Assembly: GCF_002024805.1 (NCBI RefSeq) | Contig: NZ_CP014337.1 | Location: 4,154,001 to 4,218,000, forward strand | Origin: Elizabethkingia bruuniana | GTDB lineage: Bacteria > Bacteroidota > Bacteroidia > Flavobacteriales > Weeksellaceae | Length of the DNA stretch: 64,000 nucleotides | Reading direction: 5' to 3' | Shown here: piece after piece, positions 11,080-21,177 of the stretch | How positions within the stretch are numbered: the stretch's first letter is position 1 | Layout of the letters: every line of letters starts with the position of its first letter | Made by a program: the position numbers and the translations under genes | The notes under the pieces: model-generated | Told to the model about the DNA's origin: nothing | Databases searched by the model: none | Seen by the model: the letters and a program-made list of their open reading frames with translations, nothing else

Positions 11080-12009
11080 TTATTTTTTCTGCCATTCCTG
11101 GTTGCGTTTGTTTTCACTACGCTTTACACCATTGTCTATATTATAGGCTAAACCAACACCAAGAGTTTGCTTCAGCTGAGTTTTCTGTATCTGGTTGTGA
11201 TCATATAACAGATCCAGAGTAACATTAGCAGAAATATATTTGTTGACCTTCAAATTCAGAATTCCACCATAACCTAAAACCAGTCTGTCCGGATGATCGA
11301 GGTAATTAGAGAATACAGAAGCAGTGTTAATTAAGGTAATGTTTTCCATCAGCTTCACTTTATAAGTTGCAGTACCCAGGAATCCGAACTGGAAAAGAGA
11401 AGAATCTCCGTCGTTCTTCAAACCGTAATTTCCTGCCTTTTGAAGATCTTTGTCAGTTACAAATGTCCAACGTCCATTTGCAGGACGCAGAGTCATAGTA
11501 AAATTGTCGTTGGGTCTGTAGGTAACACCTGCACCTATATTAAGATAACCTGGCGCCATGAAGTTGGAAATCTTTTTAGCACTTGGGTCATTTCCGTTTT
11601 CATATCCGGGTGCAAATTGTGATTGGAAACCTATACCTCCGGAAATGTACCAGTTTTTAGCAAACTCACGTCCGTAGTTAGTATTCAGGTTAAGGATGTC
11701 CTGAGTCTTACGATTTCCGGTTCCTTTGGTATTGTTTTGTCCATATCCTAAGATCACATTGTTTTCCCAAAGATCTTTACCTTTTTCATAAGTAAAGTTG
11801 TAATTCACCCCGGCAATCCAGCCTACGTTATTGGCACCACCACCAACCCAGTTGGAGAAAGCGGCCTGATTAAGTAATAAAGTGTTTTGTCCGGTAACAG
11901 ACCATGCCTTTACAGTATCGTTTTTTGGTGCTTCAGCGGTTTTTTCCTGAGCACTAAGAGCTGTAGCACCTATACAAATAGCTGCAGCCAACAATAAATT
12001 ATTTTTCAT
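11080..12009 (-). CDS. DUF3078 outer-membrane beta-barrel protein
   Basis: A 309-residue protein with a signal peptide (MKNNLLLAAAICIGATALSA then QEK). The rest alternates short strands and turns typical of a bacterial outer-membrane barrel. Examples are SNWVGGGANNVGWIAGVNYN, ENNVILGYGQNN, RKTQDILNLNTNYGREFAKN and DNFTMTLRPANGRWTFVTD. The opening (tryptophan, then NQAAFSNWVGGG) and length match the DUF3078 family of Bacteroidota, whose function is unknown. A hydrophilic tail rich in Lys and Arg (NKRNQEWQKK) ends the chain. It is alone between a terminator and a different gene. Confidence 0.85.
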   Translation of the reverse strand: MKNNLLLAAAICIGATALSAQEKTAEAPKNDTVKAWSVTGQNTLLLNQAAFSNWVGGGANNVGWIAGVNYNFTYEKGKDLWENNVILGYGQNNTKGTGNRKTQDILNLNTNYGREFAKNWYISGGIGFQSQFAPGYENGNDPSAKKISNFMAPGYLNIGAGVTYRPNDNFTMTLRPANGRWTFVTDKDLQKAGNYGLKNDGDSSLFQFGFLGTATYKVKLMENITLINTASVFSNYLDHPDRLVLGYGGILNLKVNKYISANVTLDLLYDHNQIQKTQLKQTLGVGLAYNIDNGVKRSENKRNQEWQKK

Positions 12010-12131
12010 AATAGTTAAGATTTGAAGCGATAAATATATTAATCTTTTAATAAATCTGTTGACTGCTGAAGTTTACCAAATACAATATTTGGATTATTAT
12101 CTATTGATGTTGAAAACTGATTTCTGAATTT

Positions 12132-13415
12132 CTATGGAAGTTTTTCAAAATCGATTACAGGTGCCTGTTTAGGTGTCTGTACAGAGAACAGCGTACCAGG
12201 AGTAATAATTGTATTGAAGAATCCACCATTGGCCAGGAAGAAGGATTTTCCATTTGTTCCGCCCATAGCATCTATACGCTGCTGAGCTTTATAAGTAGCA
12301 TCTACTGTAAATTTGGCAGAGGATACTGGCAACCATTTTCCTGAAGCCGTTCTTACCCATTGATTATGGAATTCTGCTTTGCGGTGCATGTAGCCATTTT
12401 CGGGATTAAAGTTTTCTACAAAGCTATAGAAGCCTTTCAGATAAGTATTGGTTTGTGGTCTTTTCCAGCTTGCGATAAGTTTCCATTCTTTACTTTCAAG
12501 GGCAAAGAACCATGCTGTGTAATCTGTATTTCCTTTGCTGTCTGGCTGACCCTTGAGTAAGAATTTATAAGTCTTGCCTGCGCTCCAGTTGTACTTCATA
12601 TAGCTTTGTCCTCCGGAACCTTCGTTTCCAAATTCTCCTGTCTTTACTTGCTGCCCAACTTTGTTCAGTGTTATTTTATGATCATCTGGTATTTCTTTTG
12701 GATTGTCTGTTTTGAAAGGACTCCATACAGAGAAAAGGATTCTTCTTTCGTTCTCAGAGTTCACCTGCATTCCAAAATAACCTTCGCCAAAACCATTAGC
12801 CATAAAGTAAGAACCAATTTTATCTTCGCCTTTTGGGATAGTTACTTCGTTATAAAAATAGTTGATGTCCTCGGAAGTGGGTAGGGTATATCCTAAATGG
12901 CAAGATGGGCCTCTTCGTGCCCAATAGTAATAGGCAGGATCATTGCTGAAGATATTTTTGCCGGAAAGAGCATCTCCTGTAGCAGTGATGTGCGAAATTT
13001 CACCAAATGTATTATTGTTCTTCGTTATGCCTTGGATATCTACCTTTATATATCCGGGTTTACTAATATTAAATGTACCTATATTATGGTCTGAAAAAGC
13101 AGAAGAGTTGATTGTTACATTTTTTGATATATCATTAAGGCTTACTTTTAAAGTACTGCTGCCAGATGTCCCGGATTTAGCTTTAATTCCTAATATGATT
13201 TGCCCGGGACGGTCTACTCTGAAATAAGTGCTTGCAATACTTCCTGTGCTATTCCATTTAGTTAATCCCTCTCTTGAGATTGTAGTTGTGGCATCAGGAG
13301 CTTTTTGTGTGATGAATGCGTTTCCGGCCAAAGGAATTTCTAATGTTTGTGCAGAAGTTAATCCTGCATGGAGCAAACAGCCCGAAATGATTAATTGGGT
13401 AAGTTTTGTTATCAT
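12132..13415 (-). CDS. DUF3472 protein with N-terminal DUF5077 domain, exported
   Basis: A 427-residue secreted or periplasmic protein with signal peptide MITKLTQLIISGCLLHAGLT then SAQ. The first third (about 24-150) resembles DUF5077, a carbohydrate-binding-like beta-sandwich with LAGNAFITQKAPDATTTIS. The remainder resembles DUF3472, with YYWARRGPSCHLGYTLP, YFYNEVTIPKGEDKIGSYFM and NGFGEGYFGMQVNSENERR. DUF3472 proteins occur near polysaccharide-use genes in Bacteroidota, so a glycan-related role is plausible but not shown. It diverges from the ribosomal-protein operon across a 282-nt gap and is probably monocistronic. Confidence 0.8.
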   Translation of the reverse strand: MITKLTQLIISGCLLHAGLTSAQTLEIPLAGNAFITQKAPDATTTISREGLTKWNSTGSIASTYFRVDRPGQIILGIKAKSGTSGSSTLKVSLNDISKNVTINSSAFSDHNIGTFNISKPGYIKVDIQGITKNNNTFGEISHITATGDALSGKNIFSNDPAYYYWARRGPSCHLGYTLPTSEDINYFYNEVTIPKGEDKIGSYFMANGFGEGYFGMQVNSENERRILFSVWSPFKTDNPKEIPDDHKITLNKVGQQVKTGEFGNEGSGGQSYMKYNWSAGKTYKFLLKGQPDSKGNTDYTAWFFALESKEWKLIASWKRPQTNTYLKGFYSFVENFNPENGYMHRKAEFHNQWVRTASGKWLPVSSAKFTVDATYKAQQRIDAMGGTNGKSFFLANGGFFNTIITPGTLFSVQTPKQAPVIDFEKLP

Positions 13416-13563
13416 GATCGTTATAGTTTTTTACAATGTTAAGAATAATTCCTGAAGTTTTCTTTCAATATTATTTTTTTGAGCATGTAAAAAACGAGTT
13501 GAAACTTTTGGGTGTTAAAATTTATAACTCGCAAAAAATCAAACAATTTCTTTTAAAATTTAT

Positions 13564-13593
13564 TTGCAGATTGGAAAAATATTCCTACATTTG
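13564..13593 (+). promoter_or_regulatory. Promoter of the rplC ribosomal-protein operon
   Basis: TTG at 13564-13566, a 19-nt spacer, and TACATTTG at 13586-13593 followed by CAC: a textbook Bacteroidota promoter. Transcription would start near 13600 and leave a leader of about 98 nt before rplC. The leader is long enough for ribosomal-protein autoregulation, though I see no obvious structure in it. Confidence 0.75.
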
Positions 13594-13697
13594 CACACTC
13601 ATTTTAGGGAAGAAGTATGCCTATTTCAAACATAGTACATAACTAAACCTGCTAAAATGTTGAGTTTTAAACAAAATAATAGATATATAATTTAATA

Positions 13698-14324
13698 ATG
13701 TCAGGTATTATCGGTAAAAAAATCGGAATGACATCTTTGTTTAACGAAGAAGGAAAAAATATTCCTTGTACAGTTATTCAAGCTGGTCCATGTTCGGTTT
13801 TACAGGTCAGAACCATTGAAAAGGACGGATACAAATCTGTTCAGTTAGGTTTCGATGACAAGAGTGAGAAGAACGTTTCTAAAGCGTTAGCTGGTCATTT
13901 TAAAAAGGCTGGTTCAACTCCTAAAGCTAAGTTGGTTGAATTCTACAGAGAATTCGTTGATGAAGTAAAAGTAGGAGAAGAAGTAACTGTAAATTTATTT
14001 GCAGAAGGAGAGTATGTGGACGTAACAGGTACGTCTAAAGGTAAAGGCTTCCAGGGTGTTGTTAAAAGACACAACTTTGGTGGTGTAATGCAGGCTTCAC
14101 ACGGTCAGCATAACAGATTAAGAGCTCCGGGTTCTATCGGTGCTGGATCTGACCCTTCAAGAGTATTCAAGGGTATGCGTATGGCTGGAAGAATGGGAGG
14201 TAAGCAGGTAACTGTACAAAACCTTCAGGTGTTAAAAGTAGATGAAGAGCAAAATCTTTTAGTAGTAAAAGGTGCTATTCCGGGGGCTAAAAATTCTTAT
14301 GTAATTATCAGAAAATGGAACTAG
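13698..14324 (+). CDS. rplC: Large-subunit ribosomal protein L3
   Basis: 208 residues, normal for bacterial L3, an early-binding 23S rRNA protein. It opens [15 protein letters not shown] and has the conserved late motif [20 protein letters not shown], which reaches toward the peptidyl-transferase centre. It is the first gene of this 28-gene run; rpsJ (S10), normally just upstream, is not here. Its last 10 nt overlap the start of rplD, implying translational coupling. Confidence 0.98.
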   Translation: MSGIIGKKIGMTSLFNEEGKNIPCTVIQAGPCSVLQVRTIEKDGYKSVQLGFDDKSEKNVSKALAGHFKKAGSTPKAKLVEFYREFVDEVKVGEEVTVNLFAEGEYVDVTGTSKGKGFQGVVKRHNFGGVMQASHGQHNRLRAPGSIGAGSDPSRVFKGMRMAGRMGGKQVTVQNLQVLKVDEEQNLLVVKGAIPGAKNSYVIIRKWN

Positions 14325-14944
14325 TAGTATTAAATACATCAGGAAAAGAAACCGGAAGAACAGTAGCGTTCGACGAAACAGTATTCGGAATCGAGCCTAA
14401 CCAACACGCGGTTTACTTAGAGGTTAAGCAATATCTTGCTGCACAAAGACAAGGTACTCATAAATCAAAAGAAAGAAGCGAAATTACTGCTTCTACAAGA
14501 AAGCTTAAGAAGCAAAAAGGATCTGGTTCTGCACGTTATGGTGATATTAAATCTCCAACTTTCAAAGGAGGGGGTAGAGTATTCGGTCCAAAACCAAGAG
14601 ACTACCGTTTCAAGTTAAATAAAGCTATCAAAAGATTAGCTAAGAAATCTGTTCTTTCTCAAAAAATGAGAGATAACAGCATTAAAGTTTTAGAGAATTT
14701 GAATTTCGACGCTCCTAAAACTAAAGAATTCATCAACTTGTTGAACGCTTTAGAATTAAACGGTAAAAAGTCGTTATTCATCATTCCTGAAGCTAACAAG
14801 AATGTATATTTATCTTCAAGAAACTTACCTAAAACTAGAGTATTGAACTATAACGAAATTAGTTCTTACGACTTAGTAAATGCTGGTGAGATTGTATTCT
14901 TAGAAGGTGCTGTAGAAAAATTTCAGGAAAACTTAAAGAAATAA
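14315..14944 (+). CDS. rplD: Large-subunit ribosomal protein L4
   Basis: 209 residues. The long internal loop that lines the exit tunnel is visible as [20 protein letters not shown] followed by [15 protein letters not shown]. In some bacteria L4 also represses its own operon; whether it does here is not visible. The ATG lies inside the end of rplC. Confidence 0.97.
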   Translation: MELVVLNTSGKETGRTVAFDETVFGIEPNQHAVYLEVKQYLAAQRQGTHKSKERSEITASTRKLKKQKGSGSARYGDIKSPTFKGGGRVFGPKPRDYRFKLNKAIKRLAKKSVLSQKMRDNSIKVLENLNFDAPKTKEFINLLNALELNGKKSLFIIPEANKNVYLSSRNLPKTRVLNYNEISSYDLVNAGEIVFLEGAVEKFQENLKK

Positions 14945-14953
14945 TCAAGAGCT

Positions 14954-15244
14954 ATGTCAGTAATTATTAAACCAATTATATCAGAGAAAGCAACTTCACA
15001 AGCTGATCTTAGTGGACTTTATACATTCTTAGTAGATACTAAGGCTAATAAAATCCAGGTTAAACTAGCTATCGAAGAAGCATATGGTGTAAAAGTAGCA
15101 GACGTACGCACAATGATTTATGCGCCTAAAGTTTCTTCTAAATACACTAAAAAAGGATTACAGGTAGGTAAAACCAACAAACTGAAGAAAGCTTTAGTTC
15201 AGTTAGTAGAAGGTGAAACTATCGATATTTTCGCAACGAATTAA
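14954..15244 (+). CDS. rplW: Large-subunit ribosomal protein L23
   Basis: 96 residues, starting MSVIIKPIISEKATSQADLS, the usual L23 opening. L23 sits at the tunnel exit and is the docking site for trigger factor and the signal recognition particle. Nine nt separate it from rplD. The segment KVADVRTMIYAPKVSSKYTK is the typical basic rRNA-binding loop. Confidence 0.96.
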   Translation: MSVIIKPIISEKATSQADLSGLYTFLVDTKANKIQVKLAIEEAYGVKVADVRTMIYAPKVSSKYTKKGLQVGKTNKLKKALVQLVEGETIDIFATN

Positions 15245-15263
15245 TTAATTATAAATAATAGTA

Positions 15264-16085
15264 ATGTCTGTTAGAAAATTAAAACCTATCACCCCAGGAC
15301 AGAGATTCAGAATTGTAAACAATTTTGAGGAAATTACTACCAACAAACCAGAGAAATCTCTAACAGTTGGTATTAAAAAGTCAGGTGGACGTAACAACAC
15401 AGGTAAAATGACCATGCGTTACACTGGCGGTGGACACAAGAAAAAGTACAGAGTTATCGACTTCAAGAGAAACAAATTCGACGTTGAAGCTACGGTAAAA
15501 TCTGTAGAGTACGATCCAAACAGAACTGCATTTATCGCTCTATTAGAGTACACAGACGGAGAAAAGAGATATATCGTTGCTCCGAATGGTATTAAAGTAG
15601 ATCAGAAAGTAGTATCTGGTGAGAACGTTGCTCCAGAAGTTGGAAATGCAATGAAGTTGAAAAACATTCCTTTAGGTACTGTTATCTCTTGCGTAGAAAT
15701 GCGTCCTGGTCAAGGAGCTATCTTAGCTAGAAGCGCAGGATCTTCTGCACAATTGACTTCCAGAGATGGTAAATATGCTATCATTAAATTACCTTCAGGA
15801 GAATCAAGAATGATCTTAGTGGAATGTATGGCTATGATCGGTTCTGTATCTAACTCTGACCACCAACTTACCGTATCTGGTAAAGCAGGTAGAAGCAGAT
15901 GGTTAGGTAGAAGACCTAGAACAAGAGCTGTAGTAATGAACCCAGTAGATCACCCAATGGGTGGTGGTGAAGGACGTTCTTCAGGTGGTCACCCAAGATC
16001 TAGAAACGGTATGCCGGCTAAAGGTTACAAGACCAGAAAGAAAAACAAAGTGTCTAACCGTTACATCGTATCTAAAAGAAAATAA
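15264..16085 (+). CDS. rplB: Large-subunit ribosomal protein L2
   Basis: 273 residues, full length. It contains the rRNA-binding [19 protein letters not shown] and the invariant C-terminal [20 protein letters not shown], whose first His in E. coli L2 is near the peptidyl-transferase centre. It helps join the subunits. Ends two nt before rpsS. Confidence 0.98.
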   Translation: MSVRKLKPITPGQRFRIVNNFEEITTNKPEKSLTVGIKKSGGRNNTGKMTMRYTGGGHKKKYRVIDFKRNKFDVEATVKSVEYDPNRTAFIALLEYTDGEKRYIVAPNGIKVDQKVVSGENVAPEVGNAMKLKNIPLGTVISCVEMRPGQGAILARSAGSSAQLTSRDGKYAIIKLPSGESRMILVECMAMIGSVSNSDHQLTVSGKAGRSRWLGRRPRTRAVVMNPVDHPMGGGEGRSSGGHPRSRNGMPAKGYKTRKKNKVSNRYIVSKRK

Positions 16086-16087
16086 TT

Positions 16088-16366
16088 ATGGCAAGATCAC
16101 TTAAGAAAGGGCCTTTCATTCATCATACATTAGAGAAGAAAGTTCAGGCAAATATAGAGTCTAATAAAAAGACTGTGATTAAAACTTGGTCTAGAGCATC
16201 TATGATTTCTCCAGACATGGTAGGTCAAACTATCGCAGTACACAACGGGAAACAATTTATCCCTGTTTATGTTACTGAGAACATGGTAGGACACAAATTA
16301 GGAGAGTTTTCACCAACACGTTCATTCAGAGGTCACGGTGGTAATAAAAACAAAGGAAGCAGATAA
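16088..16366 (+). CDS. rpsS: Small-subunit ribosomal protein S19
   Basis: 92 residues, opening [19 protein letters not shown] and closing with [20 protein letters not shown], both S19 hallmarks. It binds the head of the 30S subunit together with S13. It is spaced 2 nt after rplB and 11 nt before rplV. Confidence 0.97.
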   Translation: MARSLKKGPFIHHTLEKKVQANIESNKKTVIKTWSRASMISPDMVGQTIAVHNGKQFIPVYVTENMVGHKLGEFSPTRSFRGHGGNKNKGSR

Positions 16367-16377
16367 GAGCAGAAATC

Positions 16378-16782
16378 ATGGGAAAAAGAAAACAAGATAG
16401 TGCTTTAGCAAGAAAAGCTGCAAATACGGACGTTGTAAAGGCATCATTAAACGATTGCCCTTCATCTCCTAGAAAAATGAGATTAGTTGCTGACATCATC
16501 AGAGGTGAGCAAGTAGATAAAGCTTTATATATCCTTAAATATTCTAAGAAAGAAGCTTCTAACAAGTTAGAGAAATTACTTCTTTCTGCAATTGCTAACT
16601 GGCAAGTGAAAAACGAAGGACAGGATATTGAAGAAGCAAATCTTTTTGTAAAAGAGATTTTCGTTGATAGCGCAAGACAATTAAAGAGATTACGTCCAGC
16701 TCCGCAAGGAAGAGGTTACAGAATTCGTAAGAGATCTAACCACGTAACTTTAATTTTAGGTAACAAAACAGATAATCAATAA
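16378..16782 (+). CDS. rplV: Large-subunit ribosomal protein L22
   Basis: 134 residues. The C-terminal hairpin that lines the exit tunnel, and carries macrolide-resistance changes in other species, is recognisable as [20 protein letters not shown]. The N-terminus ([18 protein letters not shown]) is longer than in E. coli, as is usual for this phylum. Confidence 0.96.
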   Translation: MGKRKQDSALARKAANTDVVKASLNDCPSSPRKMRLVADIIRGEQVDKALYILKYSKKEASNKLEKLLLSAIANWQVKNEGQDIEEANLFVKEIFVDSARQLKRLRPAPQGRGYRIRKRSNHVTLILGNKTDNQ

Positions 16783-16789
16783 TCAAGGT

Positions 16790-17518
16790 ATGGGACAAAA
16801 GACAAATCCAATAGGTAACAGATTAGGGATCATCAGAGGATGGGATTCTAACTGGTTTGGAGGTAAAGATTTTGGTGATAAAATCGCTGAAGATTATAAA
16901 ATCAGAAGATACCTTGAGGCAAGATTAGCAAAAGGAGGTATCTCTAGAATTTATATCGAGAGAACTCTTAAATTAGTTACTGTAACTATCACTACTGCAA
17001 GACCAGGTCTTATCATTGGTAAGGGAGGTCAGGAAGTAGATAAATTAAAAGAAGAGCTTAAGAAAATTACGAAGAAAGATATTCAAATCAACATCTTCGA
17101 AATTAAGAGACCTGAACTAGATGCTATCTTGGTAGCAGAAAGTATCTCTAAGCAAATCGAGAACCGTATTTCTTACAGAAGAGCTGTGAAAATGGCTATT
17201 TCTTCTACAATGAGAATGGGTGCTGAAGGTATCAAAGTTCAAATCTCTGGTAGATTGAACGGTGCTGAAATGGCAAGAAGCGAATCTTTCAAAGAAGGTA
17301 GAATTCCATTATCTACATTCCGTGCAGATATTGACTACCACTGGGCTGAAGCACACACTACTTATGGTAGATTAGGTGTTAAAGTTTGGATCATGAAAGG
17401 TGAAGTTTACGGTAAGAGAGAATTATCTCCATTAGTTGGTCAACCTAAGAAAGGACCTTCAGGTGGTGGTAACAGAGGCGACAGAGAAAACAGAAGACCT
17501 TCAAGAGATAAAAAATAA
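16790..17518 (+). CDS. rpsC: Small-subunit ribosomal protein S3
   Basis: 242 residues. The type II KH domain has the GxxG loop in [19 protein letters not shown]. The C-terminal domain has [20 protein letters not shown] and [20 protein letters not shown], part of the mRNA entry and helicase surface. A basic Gly/Arg-rich tail ([18 protein letters not shown]) follows the conserved fold. Confidence 0.97.
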   Translation: MGQKTNPIGNRLGIIRGWDSNWFGGKDFGDKIAEDYKIRRYLEARLAKGGISRIYIERTLKLVTVTITTARPGLIIGKGGQEVDKLKEELKKITKKDIQINIFEIKRPELDAILVAESISKQIENRISYRRAVKMAISSTMRMGAEGIKVQISGRLNGAEMARSESFKEGRIPLSTFRADIDYHWAEAHTTYGRLGVKVWIMKGEVYGKRELSPLVGQPKKGPSGGGNRGDRENRRPSRDKK

Positions 17519-17570
17519 TTAAAAATTTTAGACCATTAAATTTTAAATTACCGTTACTTTTTTAAAATCC

Positions 17571-17598
17571 AAAATCTAAAATCTAAAATCTAAAATTT
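17571..17598. repeat. Short tandem repeat AAAATCT in the rpsC-rplP gap
   Basis: Three exact copies of AAAATCT (17571-17591) plus a degenerate AAAATTT (17592-17598) end just before the rplP start at 17604. They fill part of an 85-nt gap in an otherwise tightly packed operon. Confidence 0.8.
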
Positions 17599-17603
17599 AA
17601 ATT

Positions 17604-18029
17604 ATGTTACAACCAAGAAGAACGAAGTTCCGTAAAGTTCATAAGATGAAAATGAAAGGTGACGCTCACAGAGGTAGTCAACTTGCATACGGTACTTTTG
17701 GTGTAAAGGCAATGGAAGGAGCTTGGATTACTGCTAGACAGATCGAAGCTGCACGTATTGCTGCAACCAGATATATGAAAAGAGAAGGTCAACTATGGAT
17801 CAAAATCTTCCCGGATAAGCCAATTACTAAGAAACCAGCCGAAGTAAGGATGGGTAAAGGTAAAGGTGCTGTGGAATATTGGGTAGCTGTAGTAAAACCG
17901 GGTAAGATTATGTTTGAAATCGGTGGAGTTCCTTACGATATCGCTAAAGAAGCTCTTAGATTAGCTGCTCAGAAATTACCTGTGACAACTAAGTTCGTAG
18001 TTGCTAACGATTTTGTTCAACCTTCTTAA
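17604..18029 (+). CDS. rplP: Large-subunit ribosomal protein L16
   Basis: 141 residues starting [20 protein letters not shown]. It has the conserved [19 protein letters not shown] and [20 protein letters not shown], near the A-site tRNA on the 50S. It follows an unusually long 85-nt spacer with tandem repeats. Confidence 0.97.
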   Translation: MLQPRRTKFRKVHKMKMKGDAHRGSQLAYGTFGVKAMEGAWITARQIEAARIAATRYMKREGQLWIKIFPDKPITKKPAEVRMGKGKGAVEYWVAVVKPGKIMFEIGGVPYDIAKEALRLAAQKLPVTTKFVVANDFVQPS

Positions 18030-18044
18030 TCTAATTAAAGAATT

Positions 18045-18230
18045 ATGAAAAACGCTGACATCAAAAATTTAAGCGCAGAGGAGCTAAAAAGCCAATTGGC
18101 AGAAGCTCAGGCTAACTATACCAAAATGAAATTGGCTCATAAAATTAGCCCTATCGAAAATCCAATTCAGATTAGAGATTTAAGAAGAAACATCGCAAGA
18201 CTTCAAACTGAATTAACTAACAAACAATAA
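18045..18230 (+). CDS. rpmC: Large-subunit ribosomal protein L29
   Basis: 61 residues, a small two-helix protein at the tunnel exit. [20 protein letters not shown] and the ending [19 protein letters not shown] are typical. Closely spaced between rplP and rpsQ. Confidence 0.95.
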   Translation: MKNADIKNLSAEELKSQLAEAQANYTKMKLAHKISPIENPIQIRDLRRNIARLQTELTNKQ

Positions 18231-18244
18231 TATTTCATCTTACA

Positions 18245-18499
18245 ATGGAAAGAAATTTAAGAAAAGAAAGAATCGGAGTTGTTTCCAGCAATAAAATGGA
18301 AAAAACCATTGTTGTTAGTGAAACAATGAGAATGAAACACCCGATGTATGGAAAATTCGTTCTAAAGACGAAAAAATATACTGCTCACGACGAGAATAAC
18401 GAATGCAACGAAGGCGATACAGTTTTAATCCAAGAAACTAGACCTTTAAGCAAGAGCAAGAGATGGAGATTAGTAAGAATCATTGAAAAAGCTAAGTAA
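18245..18499 (+). CDS. rpsQ: Small-subunit ribosomal protein S17
   Basis: 84 residues with an OB fold. [20 protein letters not shown] is the family start; [20 protein letters not shown] is the usual end. Its stop and the rplN start share one base (TAATG), so the two are translationally coupled. Confidence 0.96.
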   Translation: MERNLRKERIGVVSSNKMEKTIVVSETMRMKHPMYGKFVLKTKKYTAHDENNECNEGDTVLIQETRPLSKSKRWRLVRIIEKAK

Positions 18500-18867
18500 T
18501 GTTACAAACAGAATCAAGATTAAAAGTAGCTGATAACACTGGTGCTAAAGAAGTACTAGTAATCAGAGTTCTGGGAGGTACCAGAAGAAGATATGCTTCA
18601 GTTGGTGATAAGATCGTAGTAACTATCAAAGATTCTACACCATCAGGAAATGCTAAAAAAGGACAAGTATCTAAAGCGGTAGTAGTAAGAACTAAGAAAG
18701 CTGTTAGAAGAAAAGATGGATCTTACATCTCTTTCGAAGACAACGCTTGTGTATTACTAAACGCTGCAGGAGAAATGAGAGGTACTCGTGTTTTCGGGCC
18801 AGTAGCTCGTGAATTGAGAGATAAAGAATATATGAAGGTAATTTCATTAGCTCCTGAAGTTCTTTAA
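18499..18867 (+). CDS. rplN: Large-subunit ribosomal protein L14
   Basis: 122 residues. It opens [20 protein letters not shown] and ends with [19 protein letters not shown] then VISLAPEVL, both diagnostic for L14, a 50S protein at the subunit interface. Confidence 0.98.
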   Translation: MLQTESRLKVADNTGAKEVLVIRVLGGTRRRYASVGDKIVVTIKDSTPSGNAKKGQVSKAVVVRTKKAVRRKDGSYISFEDNACVLLNAAGEMRGTRVFGPVARELRDKEYMKVISLAPEVL

Positions 18868-18887
18868 TTTTTAAAATTTTACAGAAA

Positions 18888-19208
18888 ATGACAAAGTTAA
18901 AAATCAAAAGAGGAGATAATGTAATCGTAACTACAGGCCGTAAAGAAATTAAAGGTAAAGTAGGAGAGGTTATAGAAATTATCAAAGATAAGAACAGAGC
19001 CGTAGTAGCAGGTCTTAACATCGTTAAAAAACACGTTAAACCATCTGCACAAAATCCTCAGGGAGGAATCGTGGAAAGAGAAGCTTCTATCCACATTTCT
19101 AACCTAGCGATTGTTGACCCTAAAACTGGTAAAGCAACTAAAGTTGGTTACAAAATCGAGGGTGACAAGAAGGTAAGAATTGCTAAGAAATCCGGTGAAA
19201 CTTTATAA
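18888..19208 (+). CDS. rplX: Large-subunit ribosomal protein L24
   Basis: 106 residues with an N-terminal KOW motif ([20 protein letters not shown]) and the conserved [21 protein letters not shown]24 is one of the two 50S assembly initiators. Confidence 0.96.
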   Translation: MTKLKIKRGDNVIVTTGRKEIKGKVGEVIEIIKDKNRAVVAGLNIVKKHVKPSAQNPQGGIVEREASIHISNLAIVDPKTGKATKVGYKIEGDKKVRIAKKSGETL

Positions 19209-19222
19209 TATTTAGACAGAAC

Positions 19223-19774
19223 ATGGAATACATAGTAAGACCTAAAAAATTATATAAAGAGAAAATTGTTCCTGCAATGATGGAAGAATTTGGGTACAAA
19301 TCTGTTATGCAGGTACCTAAATTACTTAAAATTGTAGTGAGCCAAGGTTTAGGAGCAGCAACAGCTGACAAGAAAATTGTTGACTACGCTGTAGAAGAGC
19401 TAACCGCAATCACTGGTCAAAAAGCAGTTGGAACCATTTCTAAAAAGGATGAGGCTTCATTCAAATTAAGAAAAGGTATGCCAATCGGAGCAAGAGTAAC
19501 ACTAAGAGCAGACATGATGTATGAATTCTTAGACAGACTTACTTCTTCTGCATTACCACGTATCAGAGATTTTAACGGAATTAAAGCTGACGGTTTTGAT
19601 GGTAGAGGTAACTACAACTTGGGTATCACTGAACAAATCATCTTCCCAGAGATCGTGATTGACAAAGTGAAAAAAATCCAAGGTATGGATATCACTTTCG
19701 TAACATCTGCTAGTACAGATAAAGAAGCTAAAGCGCTTTTAACTCACTTCGGTTTACCTTTCAAAAAGAACTAA
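19223..19774 (+). CDS. rplE: Large-subunit ribosomal protein L5
   Basis: 183 residues. It binds 5S rRNA and contacts S13 and P-site t[23 protein letters not shown] and [17 protein letters not shown] are recognisable L5 blocks. Four nt precede rpsN. Confidence 0.97.
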   Translation: MEYIVRPKKLYKEKIVPAMMEEFGYKSVMQVPKLLKIVVSQGLGAATADKKIVDYAVEELTAITGQKAVGTISKKDEASFKLRKGMPIGARVTLRADMMYEFLDRLTSSALPRIRDFNGIKADGFDGRGNYNLGITEQIIFPEIVIDKVKKIQGMDITFVTSASTDKEAKALLTHFGLPFKKN

Positions 19775-19777
19775 GAA

Positions 19778-20047
19778 ATGGCTAAAGAATCAATGAAAGC
19801 GCGTGAGCGCAAAAGAGAAGCTTTAGTAGCTAAATATGCTGCTAAAAGACAAGCTTTAAAAGAAGCTGGTGATTACGAAGCATTACAAAAATTACCTAAA
19901 AATGCTTCTCCGGTAAGACTACACAACAGATGTAAACTTACAGGAAGACCAAGAGGTTACATGAGAACTTTTGGTATCTCCAGAGTAACTTTCAGAGAAA
20001 TGGCTAACCAAGGCCTTATCCCTGGAGTTAAAAAAGCAAGTTGGTAA
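19778..20047 (+). CDS. rpsN: Small-subunit ribosomal protein S14, zinc-free form
   Basis: 89 residues, the long (E. coli-like) S14. The single Cys in [20 protein letters not shown] shows that the CXXC-X12-CXXC zinc motif of the short form is absent. The end ([14 protein letters not shown]) is canonical. A 157-nt spacer with short repeats follows. Confidence 0.97.
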   Translation: MAKESMKARERKREALVAKYAAKRQALKEAGDYEALQKLPKNASPVRLHNRCKLTGRPRGYMRTFGISRVTFREMANQGLIPGVKKASW

Positions 20048-20128
20048 TTATTATTAACTAATCGAGATTGCCAAGTTGGCTTTACAGGATATAAGATGGA
20101 CGATGTCAGATTGCAGACATACCATTTG

Positions 20129-20154
20129 TCTGAAATCTGATATCTGAAATCTGA
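20129..20154. repeat. Direct repeat of TCTGAAATCTGA in the rpsN-rpsH gap
   Basis: Two exact 12-nt copies (20129-20140 and 20143-20154), 2 nt apart. They lie in a 157-nt noncoding spacer within the ribosomal-protein operon that also has an ATGTC/GACAT inverted repeat (20104-20120). No gene is present in the spacer. Confidence 0.75.
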
Positions 20155-20204
20155 CGTCGAAAGTCAAAACTAGCAGTTATTAACCAATAATTTAAAACAA
20201 AGAA

Positions 20205-20603
20205 ATGGTAACAGATCCAATTTCAGATTTCCTAACAAGAGTAAGGAACGCACAAAGCGCAGGCCACAAAGTGGTGGAAATTCCTGCATCGAAAATCAAA
20301 AAAGAGATTACGAAAATCCTTTTTGACCAAGGTTATATTTTAAACTTCAAGTTTGAAGATAGCGCTGTTCAAGGGAACATCAAAATCGCTTTAAAATACG
20401 ATAAGCAAACTAACAAACCTGCTATCAAGTCTATTCAGAGAGCTTCTCGTCCAGGTCTAAGACAATACAAAGGTTCTGAGGAACTTCCAAGAGTATTGAA
20501 CGGACTTGGTATTGCTATTATCTCTACTTCTAAAGGAGTAATGACAGATAAAAAAGCAAGACAAGAGAAAGTAGGAGGGGAAGTAATTTGCTATGTTTAT
20601 TAA
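20205..20603 (+). CDS. rpsH: Small-subunit ribosomal protein S8
   Basis: 132 residues opening MVTDPISDFLTRVRNAQSAG. The C-terminal rRNA-binding core reads GIAIISTSKGVMTDKKARQE followed by KVGGEVICYVY. S8 binds the central domain of 16S rRNA and controls the spc operon in E. coli. Confidence 0.98.
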   Translation: MVTDPISDFLTRVRNAQSAGHKVVEIPASKIKKEITKILFDQGYILNFKFEDSAVQGNIKIALKYDKQTNKPAIKSIQRASRPGLRQYKGSEELPRVLNGLGIAIISTSKGVMTDKKARQEKVGGEVICYVY

Positions 20604-20620
20604 TTTTTAATTAAAGGAAA

Positions 20621-21166
20621 ATGTCAAGAATTGGTCATGCAATTATAGAAATTCCTGCTGGGGTAACCATTACTGAAAAAGACGGTTTCGTTACAGTAAA
20701 AGGGCCTAAAGGCGAGTTAACTCAAGAGCTTACAAGCGGGATCACTTTAGAACAAAATGAAGGTAAACTTAACGTTAACCGTCCATCAGATTCTAAGCAG
20801 CACAAAGCCCTTCACGGTCTTTACAGAGCCTTAATCAATAACATGATTGTTGGTACATCTGAAGGCTTTACAAAAAAACTAGAGTTGGTAGGGGTAGGTT
20901 ACAGAGCTTCTAACCAAGGTCAGAAACTAGAGTTAGCATTAGGTTTCTCTCACGGTATCGTGTTAGATCTTCCAAGTGAAGTAGTAGTAGAAACGCTAAC
21001 TGAGAAAGGTAAAAACCCTATTATTACTTTGTCTTCTTACGATAAGCAATTATTAGGGATGGTAGCGGCTAAAATCCGTTCATTCAGAAAGCCTGAACCA
21101 TACAAAGGTAAAGGTGTTAGATTCGTAGGAGAAAATGTTAGACGTAAAGCCGGTAAATCTGCTTAA
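20621..21166 (+). CDS. rplF: Large-subunit ribosomal protein L6
   Basis: 181 residues, two tandem alpha/beta repeats. [17 protein letters not shown] starts it. The signature region [20 protein letters not shown] is at the end, at the factor-binding side of the 50S. Confidence 0.97.
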   Translation: MSRIGHAIIEIPAGVTITEKDGFVTVKGPKGELTQELTSGITLEQNEGKLNVNRPSDSKQHKALHGLYRALINNMIVGTSEGFTKKLELVGVGYRASNQGQKLELALGFSHGIVLDLPSEVVVETLTEKGKNPIITLSSYDKQLLGMVAAKIRSFRKPEPYKGKGVRFVGENVRRKAGKSA

Positions 21167-21177
21167 AATTTAAGAAA

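Noticed and set aside
17571-17598. AAAATCT array considered as a CRISPR remnant
   Set aside because: Units are 7 nt with no spacers.
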